DNA from: Nonomuraea roseoviolacea subsp. carminata
GTDB taxonomy: Bacteria > Actinomycetota > Actinomycetes > Streptosporangiales > Streptosporangiaceae
DNA: 64,000 nt
Direction: 5' to 3'
Assembly (NCBI RefSeq): GCF_024172185.1
Contig: NZ_JAMZEC010000001.1
Location: forward strand, 6,913,001 to 6,977,000
The position numbers were made by a program, and so were the translations under genes. Within the stretch, counting starts at the first letter, position 1. Each line of letters opens with the position of its first letter. Below are positions 1-9,895 of the stretch, in pieces. Under the pieces are notes generated by a model that saw only the letters and a program-made list of their open reading frames with translations, did no database searches and was not told where the DNA came from.

Positions 1-1703
1 TGGATGCGCCGGTCGACGCGCGACTGGTTGACGAACTCGTCCACGTTGGTGGAGGTGCTGGGACCGGTGGGCCGGGCCGCGCCGCCCCAGCCGTTGCGCG
101 AGGTGTCGATGAGCATGCCGATCGTCGACGGGAAGCCCTTGGACACCAGCGCGTTGCGGAACGCCTGGGCGAAGGTCAGCTCGTCCACGTAGTCGTTCCA
201 GTCCAGCCACTTCGACTGGCGCACGGTCGTGCCGTTCACGGTGGTGCTCACCGTGAAGTACGGCTCGGTCAGGGCGGAGTAGTTGGCGGTGTTGGTGATG
301 AAGCCGTCCACGCTGGCGTAGCCGGCCGTGGTGCCGCGGGCGGTGGAGGCCATGAGGTCGGCGGTCGGGCCGAAGTTGCTGGACCAGCCGATCCAGCCGT
401 GGTGGGCGGCGTCGAGGTAGGTGTAGACGTTCGGGATGGCGTGCAGCTTGTTCAGGGCGTACTGGATGCCCTGCACGTACGCGCCGGACGACTGCGCCTC
501 GGCGCACTTGGCCAGGTTGGTGTTGGTGACCAGGTTGGGCAGGGAGTCGATCTCGACGACGGTCACGATCCGCAGGGCCGCGTACTTCGGGTCCGCCAGG
601 ATCTCGGCGATCGGGTCGATGTACTCGCTCTTGTAGCGGGCCAGACCGTTCTGCGAGATGAGCAGCTCGCCGTTGGAGGCCAGCGCGGAGCAGTCGCGGT
701 TGGGCAGGTTGTAGATGACGAACTGGATGGTCAGCGGCGCGCTGCCGTTGGCCGCGTCCTGGGTGAGGGCGGCGTCGAGGTGGGCGCGCACGCCCTTGGC
801 GCCGCCGGTGCCGGCGATGGCCGCGATGCGGTCGATCCACACGCCGGTGGAGGTGTTGGCGACCGCCGAGCCGCCGGGCTCGGCCGCGGCCTTGGCCGAC
901 CAGTCGCTGTTGACGTAGCCGGTGGCCCCGGCGTACGGGTTGTCGACGTGGCCGGGTCCGCCGCCGCCGGTGTCGTTGTCGGCCTCGGTGGCGGTGACGG
1001 TCACGCTGGTCAGGCCGCTGGAGGCGACGGTGATCGGGCGCGTGCCGTTGGTGGTGTCGCTGTCCTCGGCGGCCGAGACGGTGACGTTCTGCGGGGTGTT
1101 CCAGTTGGCGGAGGTGAAGGTCAGGCTGCCTCCGCCGGTGACGGTGAGGTCGCTGTCGCCGGTGCCCGCGGTGGAGGTCACGGTCACGTTCGAGGTGGGC
1201 TGGACGGCCAGGCGCACCGCGTACGTGGCGCTGCCGCCCTCGGGCACGCTCAGGGAGGTCGGCGTCACCTGGAGGGCCTGCTGGCCGGGGTTGGGGCCGC
1301 CTCCGCCGCCGCAGGTCACGCCGTTGAGGGCGAAGCCGGTCGGGTTGGTGTTGGTGCCGCTGTAGGAGCCGTTGAAGCCGATCGTCCACTGCGCGCCACT
1401 GGCCTGGCTGCCGTTGTAGCTCAGGCTGGCCGCGGTGACGTTCTGCCCGGTCTGGCTCCAGTCCGCCGACCAGCCGTTGGTCACCCGCTGGTTGCCCGGC
1501 CAGGTGTAGGTCAGCCGCCAGGAGGTGAGCGCGTCGCCCGTGTTCGTGATGGTGACGTTGGCGCCGAAGCCGCCGCCGCTGTCCCAGGTCTTGCTGTACG
1601 CGACCGAACAGGCGACGGCGGCCTGCGCCGCGGGTGCCGACATCAGCGCCGTGGCGAGCCCCGCGAGCAGGGCGCACACCGCGACGAGAAGGCGGTTTCT
1701 CAT
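1..1703 (-). CDS. Secreted GH6 cellobiohydrolase, CBM2 + Calx-beta-like + GH6 (C-terminus cut by window edge)
   Basis: Exported exoglucanase that releases cellobiose from cellulose. The ATG at 1703 begins a signal peptide of about 28 residues ending AQA-AVACS. A family 2 carbohydrate-binding module follows (residues about 30-130, WDSGGGFGAN and SWRLTYTWPGNQ), then a Gly/Pro linker, a Calx-beta-like domain (about 140-233) and the GH6 catalytic domain from about 240. The GH6 signature VIYNLPNRDC and the acid-containing EIDSLPNL are visible. The frame is open through base 1, so the C-terminus is missing. It diverges from the GH48 gene across a 290-bp operator region and has a CebR-type box 21 bp upstream of its start. 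GH6 exo-enzymes attack the non-reducing end and normally act in synergy with GH48 enzymes. Exo rather than endo mode is inferred. Confidence 0.93.
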   Translation of the reverse strand, partial: MRNRLLVAVCALLAGLATALMSAPAAQAAVACSVAYSKTWDSGGGFGANVTITNTGDALTSWRLTYTWPGNQRVTNGWSADWSQTGQNVTAASLSYNGSQASGAQWTIGFNGSYSGTNTNPTGFALNGVTCGGGGGPNPGQQALQVTPTSLSVPEGGSATYAVRLAVQPTSNVTVTSTAGTGDSDLTVTGGGSLTFTSANWNTPQNVTVSAAEDSDTTNGTRPITVASSGLTSVTVTATEADNDTGGGGPGHVDNPYAGATGYVNSDWSAKAAAEPGGSAVANTSTGVWIDRIAAIAGTGGAKGVRAHLDAALTQDAANGSAPLTIQFVIYNLPNRDCSALASNGELLISQNGLARYKSEYIDPIAEILADPKYAALRIVTVVEIDSLPNLVTNTNLAKCAEAQSSGAYVQGIQYALNKLHAIPNVYTYLDAAHHGWIGWSSNFGPTADLMASTARGTTAGYASVDGFITNTANYSALTEPYFTVSTTVNGTTVRQSKWLDWNDYVDELTFAQAFRNALVSKGFPSTIGMLIDTSRNGWGGAARPTGPSTSTNVDEFVNQSRVDRRI

Positions 1704-1723
1704 GTGGGGGGTCCTCTCAGAAG

Positions 1724-1737
1724 TGGGAGCGCTCCCA
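1724..1737. promoter_or_regulatory. CebR-type operator box, GH6 side
   Basis: TGGGAGCGCTCCCA is a perfect 14-bp palindrome and matches the known CebR consensus of actinomycetes. It sits 21 bp upstream of the GH6 start codon, where a bound repressor would block transcription. The same palindrome lies before GH48 and, with one end base changed, before the local LacI-family gene. Confidence 0.88.
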
Positions 1738-1766
1738 TCCATAGCCCGGAATCACATCCGTGTACA

Positions 1767-1786
1767 GACTCCGGTGAGCCGGAGTC
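1767..1786. promoter_or_regulatory. Small hairpin in the GH6 leader side
   Basis: GACTCCGG and CCGGAGTC form a perfect 8-bp stem around a TGAG loop. It could be a leader hairpin of the GH6 transcript or an extra protein-binding dyad. It has no T-tract, so it does not look like an intrinsic terminator. Confidence 0.35.
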
Positions 1787-1804
1787 CCGAACCCGCACCA
1801 GAGC

Positions 1805-1860
1805 CGTGAAAGTTTCATCCGGGCCCGTGATCCCGCACGCCGCGTGGTGAAACTTTCACG
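1805..1860. promoter_or_regulatory. Paired GAAA(G/C)TTTC dyad, second operator type
   Basis: CGTGAAAGTTTCA (1805-1817) and TGAAACTTTCACG (1848-1860) form a perfect 13-bp inverted repeat with a 30-bp spacer. Each arm is itself a near-palindrome of the GAAANTTTC type, a form reported upstream of actinomycete xylanase genes. The centres are 43 bp apart, about four helical turns, which would suit two dimers on one face. The cognate protein is unknown. Confidence 0.55.
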
Positions 1861-1957
1861 TCCCCGCCCGTCCCGACCTGGAAACCGCCGTCCCGGCCCC
1901 GCCGTCTCCTGTGCGGGGCTCCGGAGCGCGCTTAACATCCGCGTAACCCCAGCGTGT

Positions 1958-1971
1958 TGGGAGCGCTCCCA
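1958..1971. promoter_or_regulatory. CebR-type operator box, GH48 side
   Basis: A second exact TGGGAGCGCTCCCA palindrome, 22 bp upstream of the GH48 ATG. Its distance to the start almost mirrors the GH6 box, so both divergent genes have the same operator arrangement. Confidence 0.88.
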
Positions 1972-1993
1972 TCAGTAAGTCGAGAGGACCTAC

Positions 1994-4672
1994 ATGAGAC
2001 ACCGCCTCCTCGCCGCGCTCGCCGTCCTCGTCCTGTCCGTCTCCACGGCGCTGGCCGGCGCGGGCACCGCCATGGCCGCGGTGGCCTGCTCGGTCACGTA
2101 CGTGAAGTCCTGGGACAGCGGCGGCGGCTTCGGCGCCAACATCACCATCACCAACACCGGTGATCCGCTCACCTCCTGGCGCCTGACCTACGCCTGGCCC
2201 GGCAACCAGCAGGTCACCAACGGCTGGTCGGCCGCCTGGAGCCAGTCCGGCCAGAACGTCACCGCCGCGAACCTCAGCTACAACGGCACCCAGGCCAGCG
2301 GCGCCCAGTGGACGATCGGCTTCAACGGCTCCTACAGCGGCACCAACACCAACCCGACCAGCTTCGCCCTCAACGGCGTGACCTGCGGCGGCAACGGACC
2401 CGGCCCCGACCCCGGCGAGCAGGCCCTCCAGGTCAGCCCCACGGCGGTCACCGTGCCCGAGGGCGGCACCGCCACCTATGGCGTCCGCCTGGCCAAGCAG
2501 CCCACCTCGAACGTGACCGTCACCTCCACCGCCGGCAGCGGCGACGCCGACCTCACCGTCACCTCCGGCGCCAGCCTCACCTTCACCTCCGCCAACTGGA
2601 ACACGGTTCAGAACGTCACCGTCTCGGCCGCCCAGGACAGCGACACCACGGGCGGCAGCCGGTCCATCACCGTCGCCTCCAGCGGCCTGACCAGCGTGAG
2701 CGTCACCGCCACCGAGGCCGACGACGACGCGCCGCCGGCCAACAACTACGTGGCCGAGTTCACCACCCAGTACAACAAGCTCAAGGACCCGGCCAACGGC
2801 TACTTCTCGCCCGAGGGCATCCCGTACCACTCGATCGAGACCCTCATCGTCGAGGCCCCCGACCACGGCCACGAGACGACCTCCGAGGCGTTCAGCTTCT
2901 GGCTGTGGCTGGAGGCGCAGTACGGCAGGGTCACCGGCAACTGGGCGCCGTTCAACAACGCCTGGAACGTGATGGAGCAGTACATCATCCCGTCGGCCGC
3001 CGGCCAGCCGGGCGGCTCCTCCACCTACAACCCGAACGACCCCGCCGACTACGCGCCCGAGAAGCCGCAGCCCAGCGGCTACCCGGTGGCGCTCGACACC
3101 GGCGTCGTCGCCGGCCAGGACCCGCTCGCCAACGAGCTGCAGAGCACCTACGGCAACCGCAACGTCTACGGCATGCACTGGCTGCTCGACGTGGACGACG
3201 TCTACGGCTACGGCACCGGCCGCGGCGCCAACCTCAGCGAGTGCGGCGACAACACCAAGCGCGTCACCTACATCAACACCTTCCAGCGCGGCCCGCAGGA
3301 GTCCACCTGGGAGACCGTCGCCCACCCGTCGTGCGAGACCGGCCGCTTCGGCAAGCCCGGCGCCGGCTACCCGCCGCTGTTCATCCAGGGCGGCGGCGCC
3401 AACCAGTGGCGCTACACCGACGCCCCCGACGCCGACGCGCGCGCCGTCCAGGCCGCGTACTGGGCGCTGACCTGGGCCACCGCGCAGGGCAAGCAGTCGC
3501 AGATCTCCACCACCCTGACCAAGGCCGCCAAGATGGGCGACTTCCTGCGCTACGCCTTCTACGACAAGTACTTCAAGAACCCCGGCTGCACCTCGAAGTC
3601 CTGCACCCCGGGCAGCGGCAAGAGCAGCTCGTCGTACATGATGACCTGGTACTACGCCTGGGGCGGCGACACCGGCGGCGCCTGGGCGTGGCGCGTCGGC
3701 TCCAGCTCCTGGCACCAGGGCTACCAGAACCCGCTGGCCGCCTGGGCGCTGTCGTCGGCCGGCCCGGCCTCGCTGCGCCCGCAGTCGCCGACCGCCGCCT
3801 CCGACTGGCAGACCAGCCTGAACCGGCAGCTCGACTCGTACCTGTGGCTGCAGTCCGCCGAGGGCGGCATCGCCGGCGGCGCGACCAACAGCTGGAACGG
3901 CGACTACCAGGCGCCGCCCGCCGGCACACCCACCTTCTACGGCTGGGCCTACGACTGGCAGCCCGTCTACCACGACCCGCCGAGCAACCGGTGGTTCGGC
4001 TTCCAGGTGTGGTCGCTGGAGCGCGTGGCCGAGTACTACTACGTCACCGGTGACGCCAAGGCCAAGGCCATCCTCGACAAGTGGGTGCCGTGGGCGCTGG
4101 CCAACACCACGTTCGGCGGCGGCGACTACCGCATCCCCAACGACATGACCTGGACCGGCGCCCCCGCGGCCAGCTACAGCGGCGGCGGCACCCCGGGCCC
4201 GAACCCCGGCCTGCACGTCACCGTGGCCAACACCACCGACGACGTCGGCGTGGCCGCCGCCTACGCCCGCACGCTCACCTGGTACGCGGCCAAGTCCGGC
4301 AACGCGGCGGCCAAGACCGGCGCCAAGAACCTCATCGACGGCATCCTCGCCCACAAGGACGCCAAGGGCGCCGTGGTGAGCGAGACCCGCGAGGACTACA
4401 ACCGCTTCGACGACCCGAACAACGACTCCACGAACACCGGGCTGTACATCCCGCCGGGCTACACCGGCACCATGCCCAACGGCGACCAGATCGCCCCCGG
4501 CAAGACGTTCCTCGACATCCGCTCCTTCTACAAGAACGACCCCGACTGGCCCAAGGTCCAGAGCTACCTGAACGGCGGCTCCGCGCCGTCCTTCACCTAC
4601 CACCGCTTCTGGGCGCAGGCCGACATCGCCATGGCCGCGGCCGACTACGGCACCCTCTTCCCGAACGGATGA
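1994..4672 (+). CDS. Secreted GH48 cellobiohydrolase, CBM2 + Calx-beta-like + GH48
   Basis: Processive exocellulase thought to work from the reducing end of cellulose chains, complementing GH6. The 892-residue product has a signal peptide (about 1-28, ending AMA-AVACS), a CBM2 (29-130), a Calx-beta-like domain (about 142-238) and a GH48 domain (about 245-892). The GH48 motif EAPDHGHETTSEA lies near residues 286-298 and holds the family's proposed acid Glu. The start has a good GAGAGGA ribosome site. The N-terminal module is very similar to that of the divergent GH6 protein (roughly four of five residues by eye). The full catalytic length indicates an intact gene. Confidence 0.95.
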   Translation: MRHRLLAALAVLVLSVSTALAGAGTAMAAVACSVTYVKSWDSGGGFGANITITNTGDPLTSWRLTYAWPGNQQVTNGWSAAWSQSGQNVTAANLSYNGTQASGAQWTIGFNGSYSGTNTNPTSFALNGVTCGGNGPGPDPGEQALQVSPTAVTVPEGGTATYGVRLAKQPTSNVTVTSTAGSGDADLTVTSGASLTFTSANWNTVQNVTVSAAQDSDTTGGSRSITVASSGLTSVSVTATEADDDAPPANNYVAEFTTQYNKLKDPANGYFSPEGIPYHSIETLIVEAPDHGHETTSEAFSFWLWLEAQYGRVTGNWAPFNNAWNVMEQYIIPSAAGQPGGSSTYNPNDPADYAPEKPQPSGYPVALDTGVVAGQDPLANELQSTYGNRNVYGMHWLLDVDDVYGYGTGRGANLSECGDNTKRVTYINTFQRGPQESTWETVAHPSCETGRFGKPGAGYPPLFIQGGGANQWRYTDAPDADARAVQAAYWALTWATAQGKQSQISTTLTKAAKMGDFLRYAFYDKYFKNPGCTSKSCTPGSGKSSSSYMMTWYYAWGGDTGGAWAWRVGSSSWHQGYQNPLAAWALSSAGPASLRPQSPTAASDWQTSLNRQLDSYLWLQSAEGGIAGGATNSWNGDYQAPPAGTPTFYGWAYDWQPVYHDPPSNRWFGFQVWSLERVAEYYYVTGDAKAKAILDKWVPWALANTTFGGGDYRIPNDMTWTGAPAASYSGGGTPGPNPGLHVTVANTTDDVGVAAAYARTLTWYAAKSGNAAAKTGAKNLIDGILAHKDAKGAVVSETREDYNRFDDPNNDSTNTGLYIPPGYTGTMPNGDQIAPGKTFLDIRSFYKNDPDWPKVQSYLNGGSAPSFTYHRFWAQADIAMAAADYGTLFPNG

Positions 4673-4679
4673 CCGCTCG

Positions 4680-4853
4680 ATGACGAGACCGACCATCACG
4701 AGCCTCATCGCGCTGCTCGCGCTGGTCGGCGCGATCCTGCTGACCCCCAGGCCCGCCGCCGCGGCGACCGGCCCGCGGGTCAGCGGGACCCGCGTCGTCG
4801 AGGCGAACGGCAACGCGTTCGTCATGCGCTTCTGGAACGCCCGCACCCCCTGA
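4680..4853 (+). pseudogene. Truncated N-terminus of a secreted GH5 beta-mannanase-like protein
   Basis: A 57-residue frame 7 bp after GH48. It has a clear signal peptide (ALLALVGAILLTP, then RPAAAA) followed by GPRVSGTRVVEANGNAFVMR, which resembles the start of mature actinomycete GH5 mannanases (VSGT..L.ANG..FVMRGVNHAH). After VMR the similarity stops and the frame ends within eight codons. No catalytic domain follows, because the convergent kinase gene begins at 4906. I read it as the remnant of a third glycoside hydrolase lost by deletion. A short secreted peptide is still possible. Confidence 0.7.
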
Positions 4854-4868
4854 CCGGGGGCACCGGCC

Positions 4869-4924
4869 CACCTCAGGGCCGAGAGCTCACCTCAGGGTCG
4901 AGAGCTCACCTCAGGGCCGCGGCG
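4869..4924. repeat. 19-bp tandem repeats echoing the 3' end of the kinase gene
   Basis: CACCTCAGGGCCGAGAGCT (4869-4887) and CACCTCAGGGTCGAGAGCT (4888-4906) are adjacent 19-bp units with one difference. A third unit from 4907 is the reverse-strand coding end of the kinase gene, including its stop. The 3' end of the gene has thus been copied outward in tandem. Confidence 0.7.
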
Positions 4925-6366
4925 ATCTCGGCGAGCAGGGCGTCGAGGTCGCCGCGCAGGCCCGGCTCGACCGCGCCCTCACGCAGCCGGTCGCCGAGCT
5001 TGCGCCGCACCTCCGCGACCCCGTCGGGCGAGGTGACGTGCGCCATCGTCTGGCGCAGGTCCAGCGCCGCGTCGGCCCGGATCCGGCCGGCCGCGGCGCC
5101 GGCGCTGAGCTCGTCGTGGAAGCGGTCCAGGGCGTGGGGGAGGGGGTGCGCCGCGAACGAGTAGCGCGGCGAGGAGGAGACCAGGGGCGCCGCCGCCGGG
5201 AGGTCGTCGGCCGTCTCCTGGGGCTGTGGCTCGGCCACCGCCGAGGCCGGGCCGGTGGGCATAAGGTGCGCCTGCTCGGGGGCTCGCGTATCGGGGGGCG
5301 CCTGTTCGGGGGCTCGCGTATCGGGGGGTGCCTGTTCGGGGGCTCGCGTATCGGGGGGTGCCTGTTCGGGGGCTCGCGTATCGGGGGGTGCCTGTTCGGG
5401 GGCTCGCGTATCGGGGGGTGCCTGTTCGGGGGCTCGCGTACCGAGGGGTGCCTGCTCGGCCGCCCGCGGCCCGAGGGACGCCTGCTCAGCGGCCCGCGGG
5501 CCGAGCCACAGCACCGTCCCCGCGACCGGCGCCAGCGCCAGCACCGCCAGCCCGTAGCGCAGCCTGCGGCGGACCGCCGCGCGGCGCAGCGCCGCGGCCA
5601 GCCGCAGCGCCACGTCACCGGCGGTGGGCCGCCGCGCGGGCGACGGGTCGAGACAGCGCGCGCACAGCGCCGCCAGCTCGCCCGGCACGCCGGCCGGGCG
5701 CGGGCACGGCCGCGTCCGGCGCGCCCCCTCCAGCTCCTCCCACGTGGTCTCCGGGTACGGCGGGGCGCCGGTGAACATCTCGTACAGCAGTACCCCGAGC
5801 GCGTACACGTCCACGGCCGGGTGGACCGGCGCGCCCGCCAGCCGCTCCGGCGAGACGTACGGCGGCGTGCCGCGCTGGTCGTCCGGGTCGCCGATCGGCG
5901 CGGCGATGCCGAAGTCCAGCAGCTTCGGGCCGGAGCCGGTCAGCAGCACGTTCTCGGCGGACACGTCGCGGTGGACGATGCCCTGCCGGTGCGCCGCCTC
6001 CAGCACGCGGGCGATCCGCGCGGCCGTGGCCGCCGCCTCGCGCCACGGCAGCGGCCCCGCCGACAGCCGCTCGGCCAGGGGCACGCCGTCGAGCAGCCGC
6101 ATCACCACGTACGCCGCGACCCGGCCGCGCGCCGTGACCGTCTCGCCGTAGTCGTAGACCTCGATGGCGTCCGGGTGCTCCAGCCGGGCGGTGGTCCTGG
6201 CCTCCCTGCGCGCCAGCTCCCGCTCCTCCTGCAGCACCTTCACCGCGACGAGCCGCTCCAAGGCGCTGTCGCGGGCCCGCCACAGCACCGACGTGCCGCC
6301 GGAGGCGATGCGCTCCAGCAGCACGTACCGGCGGGCCAGGACGTCGCCCGGCTCATGCTGAGTCAC
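4906..6366 (-). CDS. Membrane Ser/Thr protein kinase with decapeptide-repeat tail
   Basis: Hanks-type kinase, 486 residues. The kinase domain (about 10-265) shows a glycine loop (IASGGTSV), the ATP lysine in VAVKVL, a catalytic loop HRDVSAEN, DFGIA and a SPE motif. The usual Lys of HRDLKPEN is replaced by Ser, while the catalytic Asp and Asn remain. One membrane helix follows (GLAVLALAPVAGTVLWLG, about 275-292), then an extracellular repeat of APEQAPPDTR and a C-terminal helical domain. The GTG start lies inside the 3' end of the LacI-family gene (14-bp overlap), so the two are probably translationally coupled. The target is unknown; the coupled regulator is an obvious candidate. Confidence 0.9.
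   Translation of the reverse strand: MTQHEPGDVLARRYVLLERIASGGTSVLWRARDSALERLVAVKVLQEERELARREARTTARLEHPDAIEVYDYGETVTARGRVAAYVVMRLLDGVPLAERLSAGPLPWREAAATAARIARVLEAAHRQGIVHRDVSAENVLLTGSGPKLLDFGIAAPIGDPDDQRGTPPYVSPERLAGAPVHPAVDVYALGVLLYEMFTGAPPYPETTWEELEGARRTRPCPRPAGVPGELAALCARCLDPSPARRPTAGDVALRLAAALRRAAVRRRLRYGLAVLALAPVAGTVLWLGPRAAEQASLGPRAAEQAPLGTRAPEQAPPDTRAPEQAPPDTRAPEQAPPDTRAPEQAPPDTRAPEQAPPDTRAPEQAHLMPTGPASAVAEPQPQETADDLPAAAPLVSSSPRYSFAAHPLPHALDRFHDELSAGAAAGRIRADAALDLRQTMAHVTSPDGVAEVRRKLGDRLREGAVEPGLRGDLDALLAEIAAALR
5270..5460. repeat. 30-bp in-frame tandem repeats in the kinase gene
   Basis: Six consecutive 30-bp units start at 5281, 5311, 5341, 5371, 5401 and 5431. The middle ones are identical or differ by one base. 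Each encodes APEQAPPDTR on the minus strand. Degraded copies continue to about 5505. The unit length preserves the reading frame, so slippage would change only the length of the extracellular stalk. Confidence 0.92.
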
Positions 6367-7336
6367 GGACGACCAGCTCCGCGGGCAGGATGGGGTTGAC
6401 CGAGACGGTTCCGGACAGCAGCAGCCGGGTGGCCAGCATGGCCAGCTCCTCCACCGGCTGGCGCACGGTCGTCAGCGCCGGGACCGCCCGCCGCGCCAGC
6501 GGGGAGTCGTCGAACCCGATCACCGCGACGTCGTCCGGCACCCTGCGGCCGGCCCGGGCCAGCGCGTTGAGCGCCCCGGCCGCCATGAGGTCGGACGCGG
6601 CGAACACCGCGTCCAGGCCGGGGGAGCGGCGCAGCAGCCACTGCATGGCGTGGGTGCCCGACGGCAGCCCGAAGTCGCCGTAGGCCACCGGGACGTCGCT
6701 CATCCCGGCCTGGCGCAGCGTCGTGACGAAGCCCTCCAGCCGGTCCTGCGCGGCCGGGAGGGTCGGCGGGCCGGCGATCACGCCGATGGAGCGGCGTCCG
6801 CCGAGCAGCAGGTGCTCGGCCGCCTGCCGGGCCCCGTCGCGGTTGTCCACGTCGGCGTACGGGACCTTCACGTCGTCGGGCGGCCGGCCGATCCCGCGCA
6901 CCGGGATGCCGGAGGTGGACAGCGTGATCGCCAGCGGGTGCTGCTTGCGGGCCGCGATCAGCAGCACCCCGTCGGCTCCGGCCGCGAGCGCGGGCAGCGT
7001 GCCCGGATCGGCGGGCGGCACGGTCATCACCATCATCGGCAGGCCGAGCTCGGCCAGGACGTCGCCGCTCGCCGACAGGAACCGCGCGTAGTACGGGTCC
7101 GAGAACAACCGGTGAAGGTGGTCGCAGACCACCACCGCCACCCCTCCGGCCGCCCGCCGCGCCGGAGCGCCGCGCGGCGCCCGATGGCGCACGTACCCCA
7201 GACGCGACATCGCGTCGTAGACCTGACGGCGGGTCGACGTGCTGACCCTGACCGTGCCAGTCAATACGCGAGAAGCCGTCGCCTGGGAGACCCCAGCTTC
7301 GGCCGCTACCTGTGCGAGCGTGGGCAAATCGGTCAC
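6353..7336 (-). CDS. LacI-family regulator, CebR-like cellulose-utilisation repressor
   Basis: 327 residues from a GTG start. An N-terminal LacI helix-turn-helix (TLAQVAAEAGVSQATASRVL, residues 6-25) is followed by a hinge and a periplasmic-binding-protein-like effector domain (DNRDGARQAAEHLL; VIGFDDSPLARRAVPALTTVRQP). Its own promoter has a CebR-type box 24 bp upstream, and the same palindrome precedes both cellulase genes, so it probably represses all three. The usual effector would be cellobiose or a longer cello-oligosaccharide, which is inferred from family knowledge. No sugar ABC transporter or beta-glucosidase is adjacent, unlike the classical ceb locus. It overlaps the kinase gene by 14 bp. 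Confidence 0.85.
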   Translation of the reverse strand: MTDLPTLAQVAAEAGVSQATASRVLTGTVRVSTSTRRQVYDAMSRLGYVRHRAPRGAPARRAAGGVAVVVCDHLHRLFSDPYYARFLSASGDVLAELGLPMMVMTVPPADPGTLPALAAGADGVLLIAARKQHPLAITLSTSGIPVRGIGRPPDDVKVPYADVDNRDGARQAAEHLLLGGRRSIGVIAGPPTLPAAQDRLEGFVTTLRQAGMSDVPVAYGDFGLPSGTHAMQWLLRRSPGLDAVFAASDLMAAGALNALARAGRRVPDDVAVIGFDDSPLARRAVPALTTVRQPVEELAMLATRLLLSGTVSVNPILPAELVVRDSA

Positions 7337-7359
7337 GGCGCACCTCGCCCAAGATCTAT

Positions 7360-7373
7360 TGGGAGCGCTCCCT
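7360..7373. promoter_or_regulatory. CebR-type operator before the LacI-family gene
   Basis: TGGGAGCGCTCCCT differs from the two cellulase boxes only in its last base and keeps the 12-bp GGGAGCGCTCCC core. Its position upstream of the regulator start suggests autoregulation and links the regulator to the cellulases about 5.4 kb away. Confidence 0.85.
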
Positions 7374-7479
7374 AAACTATCAGTGTTTCGGGGCTGTTAA
7401 CAGATGCAGTCACGCTCCCGGTCAGGAAGTGCACGTCAGGGCACCTGCCGGAAATCCCGGGGTCACGGTTCGGTGATCG

Positions 7480-9699
<2,220 letters not shown>

Positions 9700-9852
9700 A
9701 AGCCCGATTATGTATCCCCGCCGCCGCCCGCGTCTGCCTTCGGCGGTGACATGTTCTGGACCGGTCCGATTGACGATGATCTATGCGAGTTTGTCAGGTT
9801 TGAGAACACTGACGGGTTCCCGTGCGTCTACTGAGAAGAAAACGTGGCACCC

Positions 9853-9867
9853 TCAACGCCGCGTTGA
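9853..9867. promoter_or_regulatory. 15-bp palindrome in the leader of the secreted repeat protein
   Basis: TCAACGC-C-GCGTTGA is a perfect 7-bp inverted repeat with a 1-bp centre, 28 bp before the ATG and just upstream of the AAAGGAG ribosome site. It could be an operator. The surrounding 9700-9895 region is the divergent spacer between this gene and the E1 gene, and I see no gene in it. Confidence 0.5.
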
Positions 9868-9895
9868 ACCACTGGGGTCTCTGAAAGGAGCCCGA

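Larger units (their letters stand above)
1704..1993. promoter_or_regulatory. Divergent promoter/operator region of the two cellulases
   Basis: This 290-bp spacer lies between the divergent GH6 and GH48 starts. It holds two 14-bp CebR-type boxes, one next to each gene, a 13-bp perfect inverted repeat in the middle, and a small hairpin. I see no gene in it. Dense dyads next to both starts suggest both cellulases are repressed together and released by cello-oligosaccharides. This is an inference from known CebR regulons. Confidence 0.75.

Noticed and set aside
399..1850. Long plus-strand frame of about 480 codons opposite the GH6 gene
   Set aside because: Low-complexity Val/Gly/Arg product with no domain; it is the shadow of a high-GC gene on the other strand, which has clear GH6 and CBM2 motifs.
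1856..4846. 996-codon minus-strand frame opposite GH48
   Set aside because: Val/Gly/Ala/Arg-rich noise typical of antisense frames in very GC-rich DNA. GH48 on the plus strand has a ribosome site, a signal peptide and catalytic motifs.
5270..5505. Possible CRISPR array (regular 30-bp repeats)
   Set aside because: Units abut without spacers and encode an in-frame decapeptide in a kinase gene.
7394..7403. CTGTTAACAG palindrome, also at 59381-59390
   Set aside because: Ten-base match only; the second copy is inside the signal peptide coding region of the protease. Probably chance.
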